From Lachnospiraceae bacterium (lineage in GTDB: Bacteria > Bacillota > Clostridia > Lachnospirales > Lachnospiraceae), in NCBI GenBank assembly GCA_016281335.1, contig JAEEIK010000038.1, forward strand, positions 1 to 35,134: a DNA stretch of 35,134 bases, in the 5' to 3' direction. This document shows, piece after piece, positions 1-7,408 of this stretch. Under the pieces are notes generated by a model that was given only the letters and a program-made list of their open reading frames with translations, had not been told where the DNA came from and did no database searches. The translations under genes were made by a program, and so were the position numbers. Each line of letters begins with the position of its first letter. Within the stretch, counting starts at the first letter, position 1.

Positions 1-406
1 GAAGATACAGGGGATCCCACATGTCTCCGTAACCTATATCACGGAAGTTGAGCACTACCACCTTGTATCCGTGATCCTTTGCGAAACCGCCGGTACGCAC
101 GTAAAGCTCGGCCTTGGGGTCGGTAACGACATATGATTCGCCGGCACGGATGAACATGTTAAGTGTGGGCATACAGAAGATACGCGTCTTCTTGGAACCT
201 GTTGCACCGAAAATCAGTGTATGGGTATCTCTTCCGTCCAGATAAGCCGTATGTCCGTCTGACATAACGGGGATACCGCCGGTAGGATATACGGGATCGG
301 AAAGATTTACATAGGTAGCTGAGCGCTGTATCTCTTCGATACTCGCCCAGCGGGTCTGTCCGGTATTACTCTTATATCTTGTATTATTGATCTGACTGCT
401 GCTCAT
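1..406 (-). CDS. VirD4/TraG-like coupling ATPase, N-terminal part only
   Basis: The first 135 codons of a gene that runs off the left edge of the window. The translation has a P-loop region at residues 67-74 (GATGSKKT) and the motif YVVTDPKAELY at about 92-102, followed by GYKVVVLNF. This is the usual layout of the nucleotide-binding domain of VirD4/TraG type IV coupling proteins, which energise DNA transfer in conjugative elements. The start ATG has a GGAGG site 9-10 bases upstream. Oddities: the P-loop has Lys where GxxGxGKT normally has the second Gly, and no N-terminal membrane segments precede the ATPase domain. It lies 27 bases downstream of the next gene in the same direction and is probably co-transcribed. 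Whether a transfer system is intact cannot be seen from here. Confidence 0.75.
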   Translation of the reverse strand, partial: MSSSQINNTRYKSNTGQTRWASIEEIQRSATYVNLSDPVYPTGGIPVMSDGHTAYLDGRDTHTLIFGATGSKKTRIFCMPTLNMFIRAGESYVVTDPKAELYVRTGGFAKDHGYKVVVLNFRDIGYGDMWDPLYL

Positions 407-433
407 TTTATATAACCTCCTGAGTTTTTTGTC

Positions 434-1384
434 TTAAACTGTGATAACGTTTCTGCTTCCGCCCAGATGCTTGGATATGGTCACACCACCGGTGCTTCCT
501 ACCTGCTCCGAGTTCTCGGATTCATTGCTGTACTGCTCGGTAAATACTTTAGCGTTGTTCCAGAGCAGCTGTGATACATAAATTCCGTCGGGTGCAAAAT
601 CGTTTATCATTGCCTTGGTCACCACGCCGTCGTAAGGCGGTGAGGAGGTGTATACGGAATAAACGATATCGGATGCCAGTCTGTTGAGCATGGTATAACC
701 TGCGAAATACTTATCCTCACGCATACGGTTCACTGATGCGACTACCATTGCTTCAGCTTCAACATCCAGATTGAGACCGTATTCTGCGATCTCTCCCTTA
801 ATATAATTACCCAGTTCTTCCGAATCGGGAAGATGCATCTCTATTGACTGTATTCTGAAGAACATAACGAGCATCTGCATGAGCTGCTCAACTGCTTTCT
901 GATTGTAATTGGGAATGTGGAAAACATACAGTATATCTTCATCCATGCTGGCGAGATATTTCAGCACATTGATGAAATGAGTCTCATGGAAGTGCTCCAT
1001 CCACTCGCTCACATCTATTGAAAGAACTCCTCTGTACTCGGAGCGGAAGCCTGCAGCATCCCTTATCTTCTCACCGATCTTCTCGATCTCAAATGCTTCT
1101 TTCTCCTTAGGCACATATGAGAGATAATACTCGAGGCATTTTACGCTTCCGTAAAAATCGATCAGATTGCCGGCGCTTACAAGGAAGCCCGTAAGCAAAC
1201 TCAAAAGGTTATCGTTGTCGATACCGTTGTCCGACGACCATAACATGTTGGGCAGTACCAGTCCCTGTTTAGCGTGGAACTTGTACACATTATCACTCAG
1301 CCTCTGCCACTGGTCGATGACATCTTTGAAATCCTCCAAGCCATGTAACGCCATTATCGCGTTATAATACACATTATCCGCCAT
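434..1384 (-). CDS. Degenerate AAA+-like protein of unknown function
   Basis: A 316-residue soluble protein. I chose the ATG beginning MADNVYYN because GGAGG lies 5 bases upstream; an in-frame GTG eight codons earlier has no such site. Residues 46-66 (LPNMLWSSDNGIDNDN, then LLSLL) look like an AAA+ P-loop strand in which the GKT residues have become DND. A hydrophobic strand at about 151-157 (ILYVFHIP) and a later helical region at about 160-225 resemble a Walker B strand and lid. No intact Walker A exists, so nucleotide hydrolysis is unlikely. It precedes the VirD4-like gene by 27 bases and has its own promoter. The AAA+ assignment is inference from strand and motif order; a role as partner or adaptor of the coupling ATPase is plausible but unproven. 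Confidence 0.5.
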   Translation of the reverse strand: MADNVYYNAIMALHGLEDFKDVIDQWQRLSDNVYKFHAKQGLVLPNMLWSSDNGIDNDNLLSLLTGFLVSAGNLIDFYGSVKCLEYYLSYVPKEKEAFEIEKIGEKIRDAAGFRSEYRGVLSIDVSEWMEHFHETHFINVLKYLASMDEDILYVFHIPNYNQKAVEQLMQMLVMFFRIQSIEMHLPDSEELGNYIKGEIAEYGLNLDVEAEAMVVASVNRMREDKYFAGYTMLNRLASDIVYSVYTSSPPYDGVVTKAMINDFAPDGIYVSQLLWNNAKVFTEQYSNESENSEQVGSTGGVTISKHLGGSRNVITV

Positions 1385-1452
1385 GCTCTCCTCCATTCCT
1401 GCTTTCACGCTTTTAAATTTTTAAGTGGGTAAGCTTGTACTCAACTCAAAAC

Positions 1453-1481
1453 ATTATATCAGATATATGTGTATTTGACTA
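1453..1481 (-). promoter_or_regulatory. Extended -10 promoter for the AAA-like/VirD4 pair
   Basis: TATAAT at 1453-1458 preceded by TGA (extended -10), a 17-base spacer and a weak -35 (TAGTCA, 1476-1481). It lies about 70 bases upstream of the ATG at 1384. Confidence 0.6.
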
Positions 1482-1535
1482 TAGAATATTCGAAAAAAAT
1501 GAAAATAATTAGTGAAATTGTACAGATGTGCGGGA

Positions 1536-2462
1536 TCAGGGCACTATGGTAAAACTGGAAGCCGCAGCGCCTCTTTCTATCTCATCGGGAGTATGTACCT
1601 TTGAAGTGAAATTGATGCCCGAAGAAGAATAGCTTCCCTGCTGAATTGTATTGTTATATATATCATGCCCCAGTCCGTCATAATCATCACTTCCTATATA
1701 AGAAAGGATGGAACGGATGACCGTCTTTACATAATCGGAAGGAGATCCCTCCGGCAGCATCTCCACCGCTGTCGCATCCCCTGCTGCAGAAGGGCTTATC
1801 TTCAGACGTACTTTCAGATCATTGCCCTCCTTCGCTACGATGTATTCTCCATCCTTGCCGGATGACTGCAGCGAATAACCGCTGTTGGCAAGAGAGTTAT
1901 TAAGCGCAGAAACCAGTGCCTCTCCGCTGAGTGCAGCTGAGCTTGTACCTGTCGGTGTGGGCTGCGCTGCCTCTGTTGGCTGTAAAGTATTTACGGTATA
2001 GTCAGATTCCGTCACCGGAACAAGATCTTCTTCTGTGATCGCCGTATCAGCCGGCGTCGGTGAAGGCGGTATATATACGGGAGCTTCCACATGCGGGGTT
2101 TCCTCGCTCAGTATCCTGTTGATCTCAGCTTCGGTGGATACCTCTTCCTCAGGCTCCTCTCCCTCGGGATAGACGACACCCGTTTCCCTGCTGTACTGTG
2201 CCAGCATCGGAGAATTCTCGGGATATTCCAGCGTGCCGTTCTCATAAAGCTCCGAATAATCCCTTACAACATTGCCGTATATGCCTATGTTCGGATCCCT
2301 GAGGCAGTCTTTACATATATATCTGGTAGTTCCGTTGATATCATATTCTTCACAGAATCTGGATTCGCCGCAATAACTGCAGACTACTTTACCACAGCCC
2401 GTGGTCAGCAGAAGGAATAGGAACGGTATCAGAAGTTTTAATACAAAATCACTTTTTTTCAA
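1536..2462 (-). CDS. Zinc-ribbon lipoprotein of unknown function
   Basis: A 308-residue predicted lipoprotein. A TTG start at 2462 is preferred: it follows AGAGGTG (2470-2476) by 7 bases and gives a compact signal peptide (KKSDFVLKLL then a hydrophobic stretch) ending in the lipobox TTGC at Cys23. Immediately after are Cys28, Cys31, Cys37, Cys50 and Cys53, in CxxC...CxxC arrangement typical of a small zinc ribbon. Residues about 95-165 form a Pro/Thr/Ser/Glu-rich linker that would hold the C-terminal domain (about 165-308) away from the membrane. That domain matches nothing I recognise. The gene starts only about 30 bases past the terminator of tRNA-Arg, leaving no visible room for a promoter of its own. 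The function is unknown. Confidence 0.75.
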   Translation of the reverse strand: MKKSDFVLKLLIPFLFLLLTTGCGKVVCSYCGESRFCEEYDINGTTRYICKDCLRDPNIGIYGNVVRDYSELYENGTLEYPENSPMLAQYSRETGVVYPEGEEPEEEVSTEAEINRILSEETPHVEAPVYIPPSPTPADTAITEEDLVPVTESDYTVNTLQPTEAAQPTPTGTSSAALSGEALVSALNNSLANSGYSLQSSGKDGEYIVAKEGNDLKVRLKISPSAAGDATAVEMLPEGSPSDYVKTVIRSILSYIGSDDYDGLGHDIYNNTIQQGSYSSSGINFTSKVHTPDEIERGAAASSFTIVP

Positions 2463-2493
2463 GATCGGACACCTCTGGAAAAGCAATTTGCTT

Positions 2494-2524
2494 AAACAAA
2501 AACCCCGGTTTTATTTCCGGGGTT
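2494..2524 (-). terminator. Intrinsic terminator of tRNA-Arg
   Basis: An 8-bp stem (AACCCCGG / CCGGGGTT, 2517-2524 with 2501-2508) with an 8-base loop, continuing into a T-rich tail on the minus strand. It lies just downstream of the tRNA and upstream of the lipoprotein gene. Confidence 0.8.
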
Positions 2525-2528
2525 CAAG

Positions 2529-2602
2529 CGTGCGCGACAGGATTCGAACCCACGACCTTCTGGTCCGTAGCCAGACGCTCTATCCAGCTGAGCTACGCGC
2601 AC
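2529..2602 (-). tRNA. tRNA-Arg (anticodon ACG)
   Basis: A 74-base cloverleaf with acceptor arms GTGCGCG / CGCGCAC, D-arm TAGCTCAG, anticodon loop CTACGGA (anticodon ACG) and T-loop GGTTCGAATCC. The discriminator is G and CCA is not encoded. ACG would be read as ICG after A34 deamination. Confidence 0.95.
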
Positions 2603-2622
2603 ATTGTTTTTACACGCTGAAT

Positions 2623-2651
2623 AGATTAACACGTTGCACCCTAAAAGTCAA
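2623..2651 (-). promoter_or_regulatory. Promoter of tRNA-Arg
   Basis: TTGACT (2646-2651), 17-base spacer, weaker -10 TAATCT (2623-2628), about 20 bases upstream of the tRNA. It is back to back with the promoter of the plus-strand HD gene. Confidence 0.5.
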
Positions 2652-2666
2652 GCAATACGCAAAAAC

Positions 2667-2697
2667 TTGTGGATTTATTTTAATACCGTGGTATAAT
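2667..2697 (+). promoter_or_regulatory. Promoter of the HD-domain gene
   Basis: Extended -10 TGGTATAAT (TATAAT 2692-2697) with an imperfect TTGTGG at 2667-2672 (19-base spacer). The start codon at 2734 follows a GAAGAGGG ribosome site. Confidence 0.6.
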
Positions 2698-2733
2698 TTA
2701 TCATAGCATTAATTATAGAAGAGGGCCAAAAAG

Positions 2734-3231
2734 ATGAACCAAAAACGCGAAGCCGCGGTATCGAATAATCTTAAGCGTTACGGGCAGCACATAATTGACT
2801 CAGCCGAATTTGCCGAGACCTTTTCCCAGACTCATCATATAGACACGACTGTCGGGGACCATACCCTTTATGTCTCAAAAACCAGCCTGCGTATCTGTTA
2901 CTACCTTAATAAATTACACATACATACCGAAATCCCCGATGTGGTCGTCGGCAGCCTCTGCCATGATCTCGGGATAATAGGAAGAGATGTAAAGTTCTCA
3001 AGCAAGCGTGAGTGTTATCGTGATCACCCTTCAGACTCCGTAGAGGTTGCCAGGAAGCTTCACCCTGATCTCAATGCCAGGACCGAGAAGATGATCCGCC
3101 ATCATATGTGGCCCTATACGTTAAAATCCCCCGGTTCAAAGGAAGGTTATATACTTGTGGTTGCGGATAAATACTGTTCGATCCGGGAAGGCATGAGAGT
3201 TATAAAGAAAAGGCTGATTGATAAATTTTAA
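2734..3231 (+). CDS. HD-domain phosphohydrolase
   Basis: A 165-residue soluble protein with the full set of HD-superfamily metal ligands in order: His43, the HD pair His77-Asp78 in SLCHDLG, His98, the His123-His124 pair in MIRHHMWP, and Asp145 in VVADKYC. HD proteins are metal-dependent phosphohydrolases, often acting on nucleotides or phosphodiesters; the substrate cannot be read from this sequence. The length fits a stand-alone HD domain with no partner module. It is a single-gene transcription unit: its own extended -10 promoter lies upstream, an intrinsic terminator follows within 80 bases, and both neighbours are on the other strand. Confidence 0.85.
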   Translation: MNQKREAAVSNNLKRYGQHIIDSAEFAETFSQTHHIDTTVGDHTLYVSKTSLRICYYLNKLHIHTEIPDVVVGSLCHDLGIIGRDVKFSSKRECYRDHPSDSVEVARKLHPDLNARTEKMIRHHMWPYTLKSPGSKEGYILVVADKYCSIREGMRVIKKRLIDKF

Positions 3232-3270
3232 ATATTTATTATATTTACATTATATTTATACGTAAAACAT

Positions 3271-3307
3271 AAGCCCTGACAGCAATTTTATGTGCCAGGG
3301 CTTTTTT
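3271..3307 (+). terminator. Intrinsic terminator of the HD gene
   Basis: Stem AAGCCCTG (3271-3278) / CAGGGCTT (3296-3303) followed by a T run. The 173 bases between it and the convergent lipoprotein gene (3308-3480) are AT-rich, and I see no gene or clear terminator there. Confidence 0.8.
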
Positions 3308-3480
3308 CTCGATTCACATAATCATTTTACCGGGCTGTTTCATCCTATAATTCAGCCAAAATTCATTTTATTATATCGTGATTTTATATATATTTTTATT
3401 TATACTATTTTATGCATCTTTTCTTTCTTCGCCCTGCCGTCAGGTTTACCGATTTCCGTTATATTTTCACTATCATACCC

Positions 3481-5736
3481 TTATAACGTCGAAGGCTTTA
3501 TTTGCAAGCTTTCTATCTGGTCCAAATAGTCATAAAATGCTGTCATTTCGGTCGGAACAGTGGTCATATCCACTTTTTCGACTGAAAACAGGTAAGTTTT
3601 CTGTCTCCTGTATACCGGAAGCTCTACTGCCAGGTCCGTGATATGGTCCAAACAATTCTTATAGGCTTCCGGCTGTTTATCCGGGTCAGTTTCATTCATT
3701 GCTACATTGATCAGGGCATCCAGCTCCTTATCATAGATCCTGTACATATATGCGTTCCTACCTTCCGAATGGTAGTTGTTAAACAAGTCGGAATAAATTT
3801 CCGAAGGCCATGCCGCACACCAGAGATCCGCAAGCCCGCCTTCTATATCTGTCCACAGCATATAAGGATCATCCAGATCGTTGACCGTAAGTTCAAAACC
3901 TATAGTCTTTAAATCTGCCGCTGCCTTGTTCAATATCTCCATTGAGGGGTGGTCTCCCTCCCCTCCTCCGGAAACGAAAGCATCCAGCTTAAGTTCCACT
4001 CCATCGGGAGCCGATTTAAGTTTGCCTCCCGAAACTTCAAAACCTGCCAGTTCAAAATAATCAAGCGCCTTATCCATGGCATCTTCCGTAAGATTTGAAG
4101 CAGAAGCGCTGTCTTCCCCCAGCAGCCAGGTAGTATCACTTACGGGATAATCGCTTATCCTGGCGCTCTCTCCGTAATATCCCGCTATTGCATCTTCCCT
4201 GTATGCCGACAGCACCGTTAATATTGCTTTTCTGAAATAAACAGAATCGGCAGAAAGAGGATCATCTCCGATTTTAACCCTCTGTAAGTTCATTCCTATA
4301 TAACCGTAGGAATCCGCATCCTTCTTATAGCTTATTATGCCTGTTGTCTTTGCAAGCTCATCTGCTGTATTCTTATCCGGACTGCTGCAGACTATATCAA
4401 CCCTGCCTTCCGCAACGGCCTGCACTGTCTCATCATGTGCCACTTCACAGACTTTTATCTCAGCTGTAAGTGGCTTTCCTTTGAAATAAGACTCATTGGC
4501 TTTAAGTGAATATACACCGTCTTCAAAGCTTTCAAAAACATAGGGACCTGCACCTGCAGGATCCTTAGCCTCCCTCAACGCAGTGATATCTCCTTTGTTA
4601 AAGCCAAAGGATGAAGCAGCATCATACTTATTCATATCCCCGTATATATGCAAAGGCAGGATATTGCAGTTCAACGCATAAATATCCGAAGCAGCCGGAG
4701 TATCGACGATCACTTCAAGGGAATAATCTCCGGTTTTGACGATCCCTTCAATAGTTTCCGCGCTCTCCCCGGTCTCTATGGTATTTTTATATTTATCCGG
4801 AAGAAAGTCGGTGATATCACTTTCCACCTTTTCCTTATCCGACAGTTTCCTTATATTCCCGTCATACTCAAGCATCATTTCATTGAAAAAGTCCTTTGCT
4901 TCAGGTCCGTCTGCGCCATCGAGAGTCCACTGTATTTTGCTTATCGAGGAAGTAATGCTTAAATCCTCATTTATATAAGCATAGCCCCGGTTAGCCATCG
5001 CATTGGCTATGCTGTTTGCATCTATCTTCTCTATCCCGGTGATCATGCCCTCCGCAACGCAATGATCGGCAATACTCTGCGCGAACTTTTCCCCGGCTTC
5101 GGGCAGATCTTTTTCAAAGAAGGTCTTCTGCTCTTCCTCGCTGTACAGTTCAAACTCTGTATTATCCTCACCCTTTTCGATCAGTATATCAAGCAAGGCC
5201 ATGGATGAACTGCGGTATGCTTCAAGTCCCCTTATGGGCAGTTTCGCAAGTTCAGCGCCTCCGTCGTAAGAAGGGTCACACATAACATAATAAGTAAAGA
5301 TCACATCATCCGCCGTTAGCTTCTCCCCGTCGGAAAAACACACATCATCACGAAGATCAAAGGAATAGACAGCGCTGCCGTCTTCGTTCTTTTTCACTTC
5401 GCAGTCGGCCATGCCGCTTTCTTTCCCTTTATATACGATCCCGCCCTGCCTGTCAGTCTCCAGCAGCCTTACATTTATCAGTTTGGAGAGTATCTCATCC
5501 CCTTCATTTACAGAAAAAAACGGGTTGTATCCCCCGCTCAGTGCTTCCGTTCCTATAATAAGAGGCTCATATACAGCCTCTTTTTCTTCTTTCGCTTCGC
5601 CCTCGGATTCCGAAATCCCGGCCTGTGTTCCGCTGTCTGCCGGATCCGAAACCGCGCTTTCGCCTCCGCCACCCGCACAGCCGGCGAAGATCAGCATACT
5701 TCCCGTTATGATCAAGGGCAACAATGATCTTTTCAT
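3481..5736 (-). CDS. ABC transporter substrate-binding lipoprotein, family 5 (oligopeptide type)
   Basis: A 751-residue lipoprotein. The start at 5736 (MKRSLLPL) leaves 4 bases after the upstream stop and gives a signal peptide ending in the lipobox FAGC at Cys20. An acidic Ser/Gly-rich linker follows. The family 5 solute-binding signature is clear (DGEKLTADDVIFTYYV, and later FELTV...DPYMLWTDIEGGLADLW). These proteins capture peptides or similar solutes outside the cell for an ABC importer. It is longer than the usual 500-600 residues, with extra sequence between the signature and the second lobe (about residues 180-310). No permease or ATPase gene is adjacent. Its partner in the operon is an oligopeptidase, which fits a peptide role, but the ligand is inferred. 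Confidence 0.85.
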   Translation of the reverse strand: MKRSLLPLIITGSMLIFAGCAGGGGESAVSDPADSGTQAGISESEGEAKEEKEAVYEPLIIGTEALSGGYNPFFSVNEGDEILSKLINVRLLETDRQGGIVYKGKESGMADCEVKKNEDGSAVYSFDLRDDVCFSDGEKLTADDVIFTYYVMCDPSYDGGAELAKLPIRGLEAYRSSSMALLDILIEKGEDNTEFELYSEEEQKTFFEKDLPEAGEKFAQSIADHCVAEGMITGIEKIDANSIANAMANRGYAYINEDLSITSSISKIQWTLDGADGPEAKDFFNEMMLEYDGNIRKLSDKEKVESDITDFLPDKYKNTIETGESAETIEGIVKTGDYSLEVIVDTPAASDIYALNCNILPLHIYGDMNKYDAASSFGFNKGDITALREAKDPAGAGPYVFESFEDGVYSLKANESYFKGKPLTAEIKVCEVAHDETVQAVAEGRVDIVCSSPDKNTADELAKTTGIISYKKDADSYGYIGMNLQRVKIGDDPLSADSVYFRKAILTVLSAYREDAIAGYYGESARISDYPVSDTTWLLGEDSASASNLTEDAMDKALDYFELAGFEVSGGKLKSAPDGVELKLDAFVSGGGEGDHPSMEILNKAAADLKTIGFELTVNDLDDPYMLWTDIEGGLADLWCAAWPSEIYSDLFNNYHSEGRNAYMYRIYDKELDALINVAMNETDPDKQPEAYKNCLDHITDLAVELPVYRRQKTYLFSVEKVDMTTVPTEMTAFYDYLDQIESLQIKPSTL

Positions 5737-5740
5737 CTTC

Positions 5741-7408
5741 TTATTTCCCCCATATGCTCTCAGCGATCCACCTGATACAGTCCTCGTCAAAAGGTGACTT
5801 AAGACCGCACTCCTGCAATTCCTCTTCATAGGGTTTCTTAACCGACAGGGCCGCTAATTTCATATAATCCTTCCATGCTCCATCGAAATCCTTATCCATC
5901 CTGATCTTGAACTGCATTGCACATACACTTGCAAGCACATAATCAATATAATAGAAGGGACTGTGGAAAATATGTCCCTGCTTCTGCCAGAAACCGCCTT
6001 CAGAGAAGAATCCTTCACCATCGTATTTTAACCAGGGTCTGTATTCTTCTTCGAGTTCCAGCCATACATTCTTTCTCTGCTTCGGAGTCATATCCGGCTT
6101 CTCATATACTATGTGCTGGAATTCATCTACCATGCAGCCGTAAGGAAGAAAGATAATGGAATCTTCCAGATGCATCTCAAGATACTTCTTAGCCTCATCC
6201 CCGAAGAATCTGTCCATCCATCCATAGGTAAAATATTCCATGGACATGGAATGTATCTCGGCCGTCTCCATGGTCAGATCGTTTGCTTCCCGTATCTCTT
6301 CGTTCCTGGTGATATAGCCCTGGAAAGCATGTCCGCATTCATGGGTTATCACATCCACGTCCGAGCTGGTCCCGTTGAAATTGGCAAAGATGAAGGGATA
6401 TTTATAGTCGGGCAGATAAGTCATATATCCTCCGGCTTTCTTGTCCTTTCTTCCCAGCACATCAAAGAGTTCATTCTTCATCATGAACTCGAAAAACTCT
6501 CCTGTTTCCGGTGAAAGCTCTTTATACATCTGTGCTCCAGCCTTCAATATCTTTTCGGGATCATTAAAAGGCTTGGGATTGCCGTCTTTAAAGAAAACGT
6601 CATTATCATATATCTTAAGTTCGGAAACTCCGATACGTTCACGTCTTTCCTCATGTATCTTCACCGACAGCGGCACAAAATACTTCTTAACTGCTTCCCT
6701 GAACTTAGCTACCATATTCCTGTCATAACTGTTTCGTCTCATTCTGTAATAGCCAAGCTCACGGTAATCTTCATAGCCCATCATACGAGCCTGTTGTGTA
6801 CGGTTCTTTACCATTCTGTCATAGATATCATCTATCTTCGGAGTAACCGCAGAAAAATATCCTTCCATTGCCTTCCATGCGCTTCTTCTGTGTTCCCTTG
6901 AAACATCAGTCAGATGCGGTCGCAATAATGACAGATTATAAACTTCACCTTCAAAAGGAATTTCAGCTGATGCTATCAGCTTATCATAAGCCATCTGCAG
7001 CTCGTTTTCTTCCTTCTTAAGCTCCTTGGTCTCTTCGCTGAAAGCTTTTTTATCAAGTTCCAGATTGATAAAAGCAAGCTTGCCGATCCTGCTTTCCAGA
7101 TAATCCCTGTAGGGAGAAGCCAGCATCAGTTCGCCGTATTCTTTCAGTTCCATGGCAAATTCCGGATCGAAGGCATTATAATATGTTTCTTCGGCATCGT
7201 AGAATTCGTCTTTTGTATTAACGGAATTGCGTATCTCGGAAAGAGTACGCTCTGTCATGATATGGTCTTTGAGCAGATACAGATCCTGATGCACCTTAAA
7301 CTGCTCTTCACCGCAGACGGCTGCCTGAAAGCGTACTTTCAAGGCAGCCATTTCTTTTTTCATATCTTCGAGTTCTATCCTTTTATAAGGGATCTCGCTA
7401 AAGGTCAT
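5741..7408 (-). CDS. M3-family oligoendopeptidase
   Basis: A 555-residue cytoplasmic zinc metallopeptidase of the M3 (oligoendopeptidase F / thimet) family. The zinc motif HECGH is at residues 356-360, and the third ligand is probably Glu384 in ETAEIHSMSME. The helical N-terminal half and the C-terminal region around FFSEGGFWQKQGHIFHSPFYYIDYVLA, which carries the family Tyr/His substrate-binding residues, are complete. It has no signal peptide. Such enzymes cut short peptides in the cytoplasm. Its ATG overlaps the stop of the dynamin-like gene (ATGA), indicating translational coupling, and the solute-binding lipoprotein follows after 4 bases. That order suggests imported peptides are its substrates. 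Confidence 0.93.
   Translation of the reverse strand: MTFSEIPYKRIELEDMKKEMAALKVRFQAAVCGEEQFKVHQDLYLLKDHIMTERTLSEIRNSVNTKDEFYDAEETYYNAFDPEFAMELKEYGELMLASPYRDYLESRIGKLAFINLELDKKAFSEETKELKKEENELQMAYDKLIASAEIPFEGEVYNLSLLRPHLTDVSREHRRSAWKAMEGYFSAVTPKIDDIYDRMVKNRTQQARMMGYEDYRELGYYRMRRNSYDRNMVAKFREAVKKYFVPLSVKIHEERRERIGVSELKIYDNDVFFKDGNPKPFNDPEKILKAGAQMYKELSPETGEFFEFMMKNELFDVLGRKDKKAGGYMTYLPDYKYPFIFANFNGTSSDVDVITHECGHAFQGYITRNEEIREANDLTMETAEIHSMSMEYFTYGWMDRFFGDEAKKYLEMHLEDSIIFLPYGCMVDEFQHIVYEKPDMTPKQRKNVWLELEEEYRPWLKYDGEGFFSEGGFWQKQGHIFHSPFYYIDYVLASVCAMQFKIRMDKDFDGAWKDYMKLAALSVKKPYEEELQECGLKSPFDEDCIRWIAESIWGK

Noticed and set aside
3308-3480. Possible small gene or terminator between the HD gene and the solute-binding lipoprotein
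   Set aside because: Only AT-rich sequence with a 4-bp CCTG/CAGG stem and no T run; short hydrophobic frames here lack ribosome sites.
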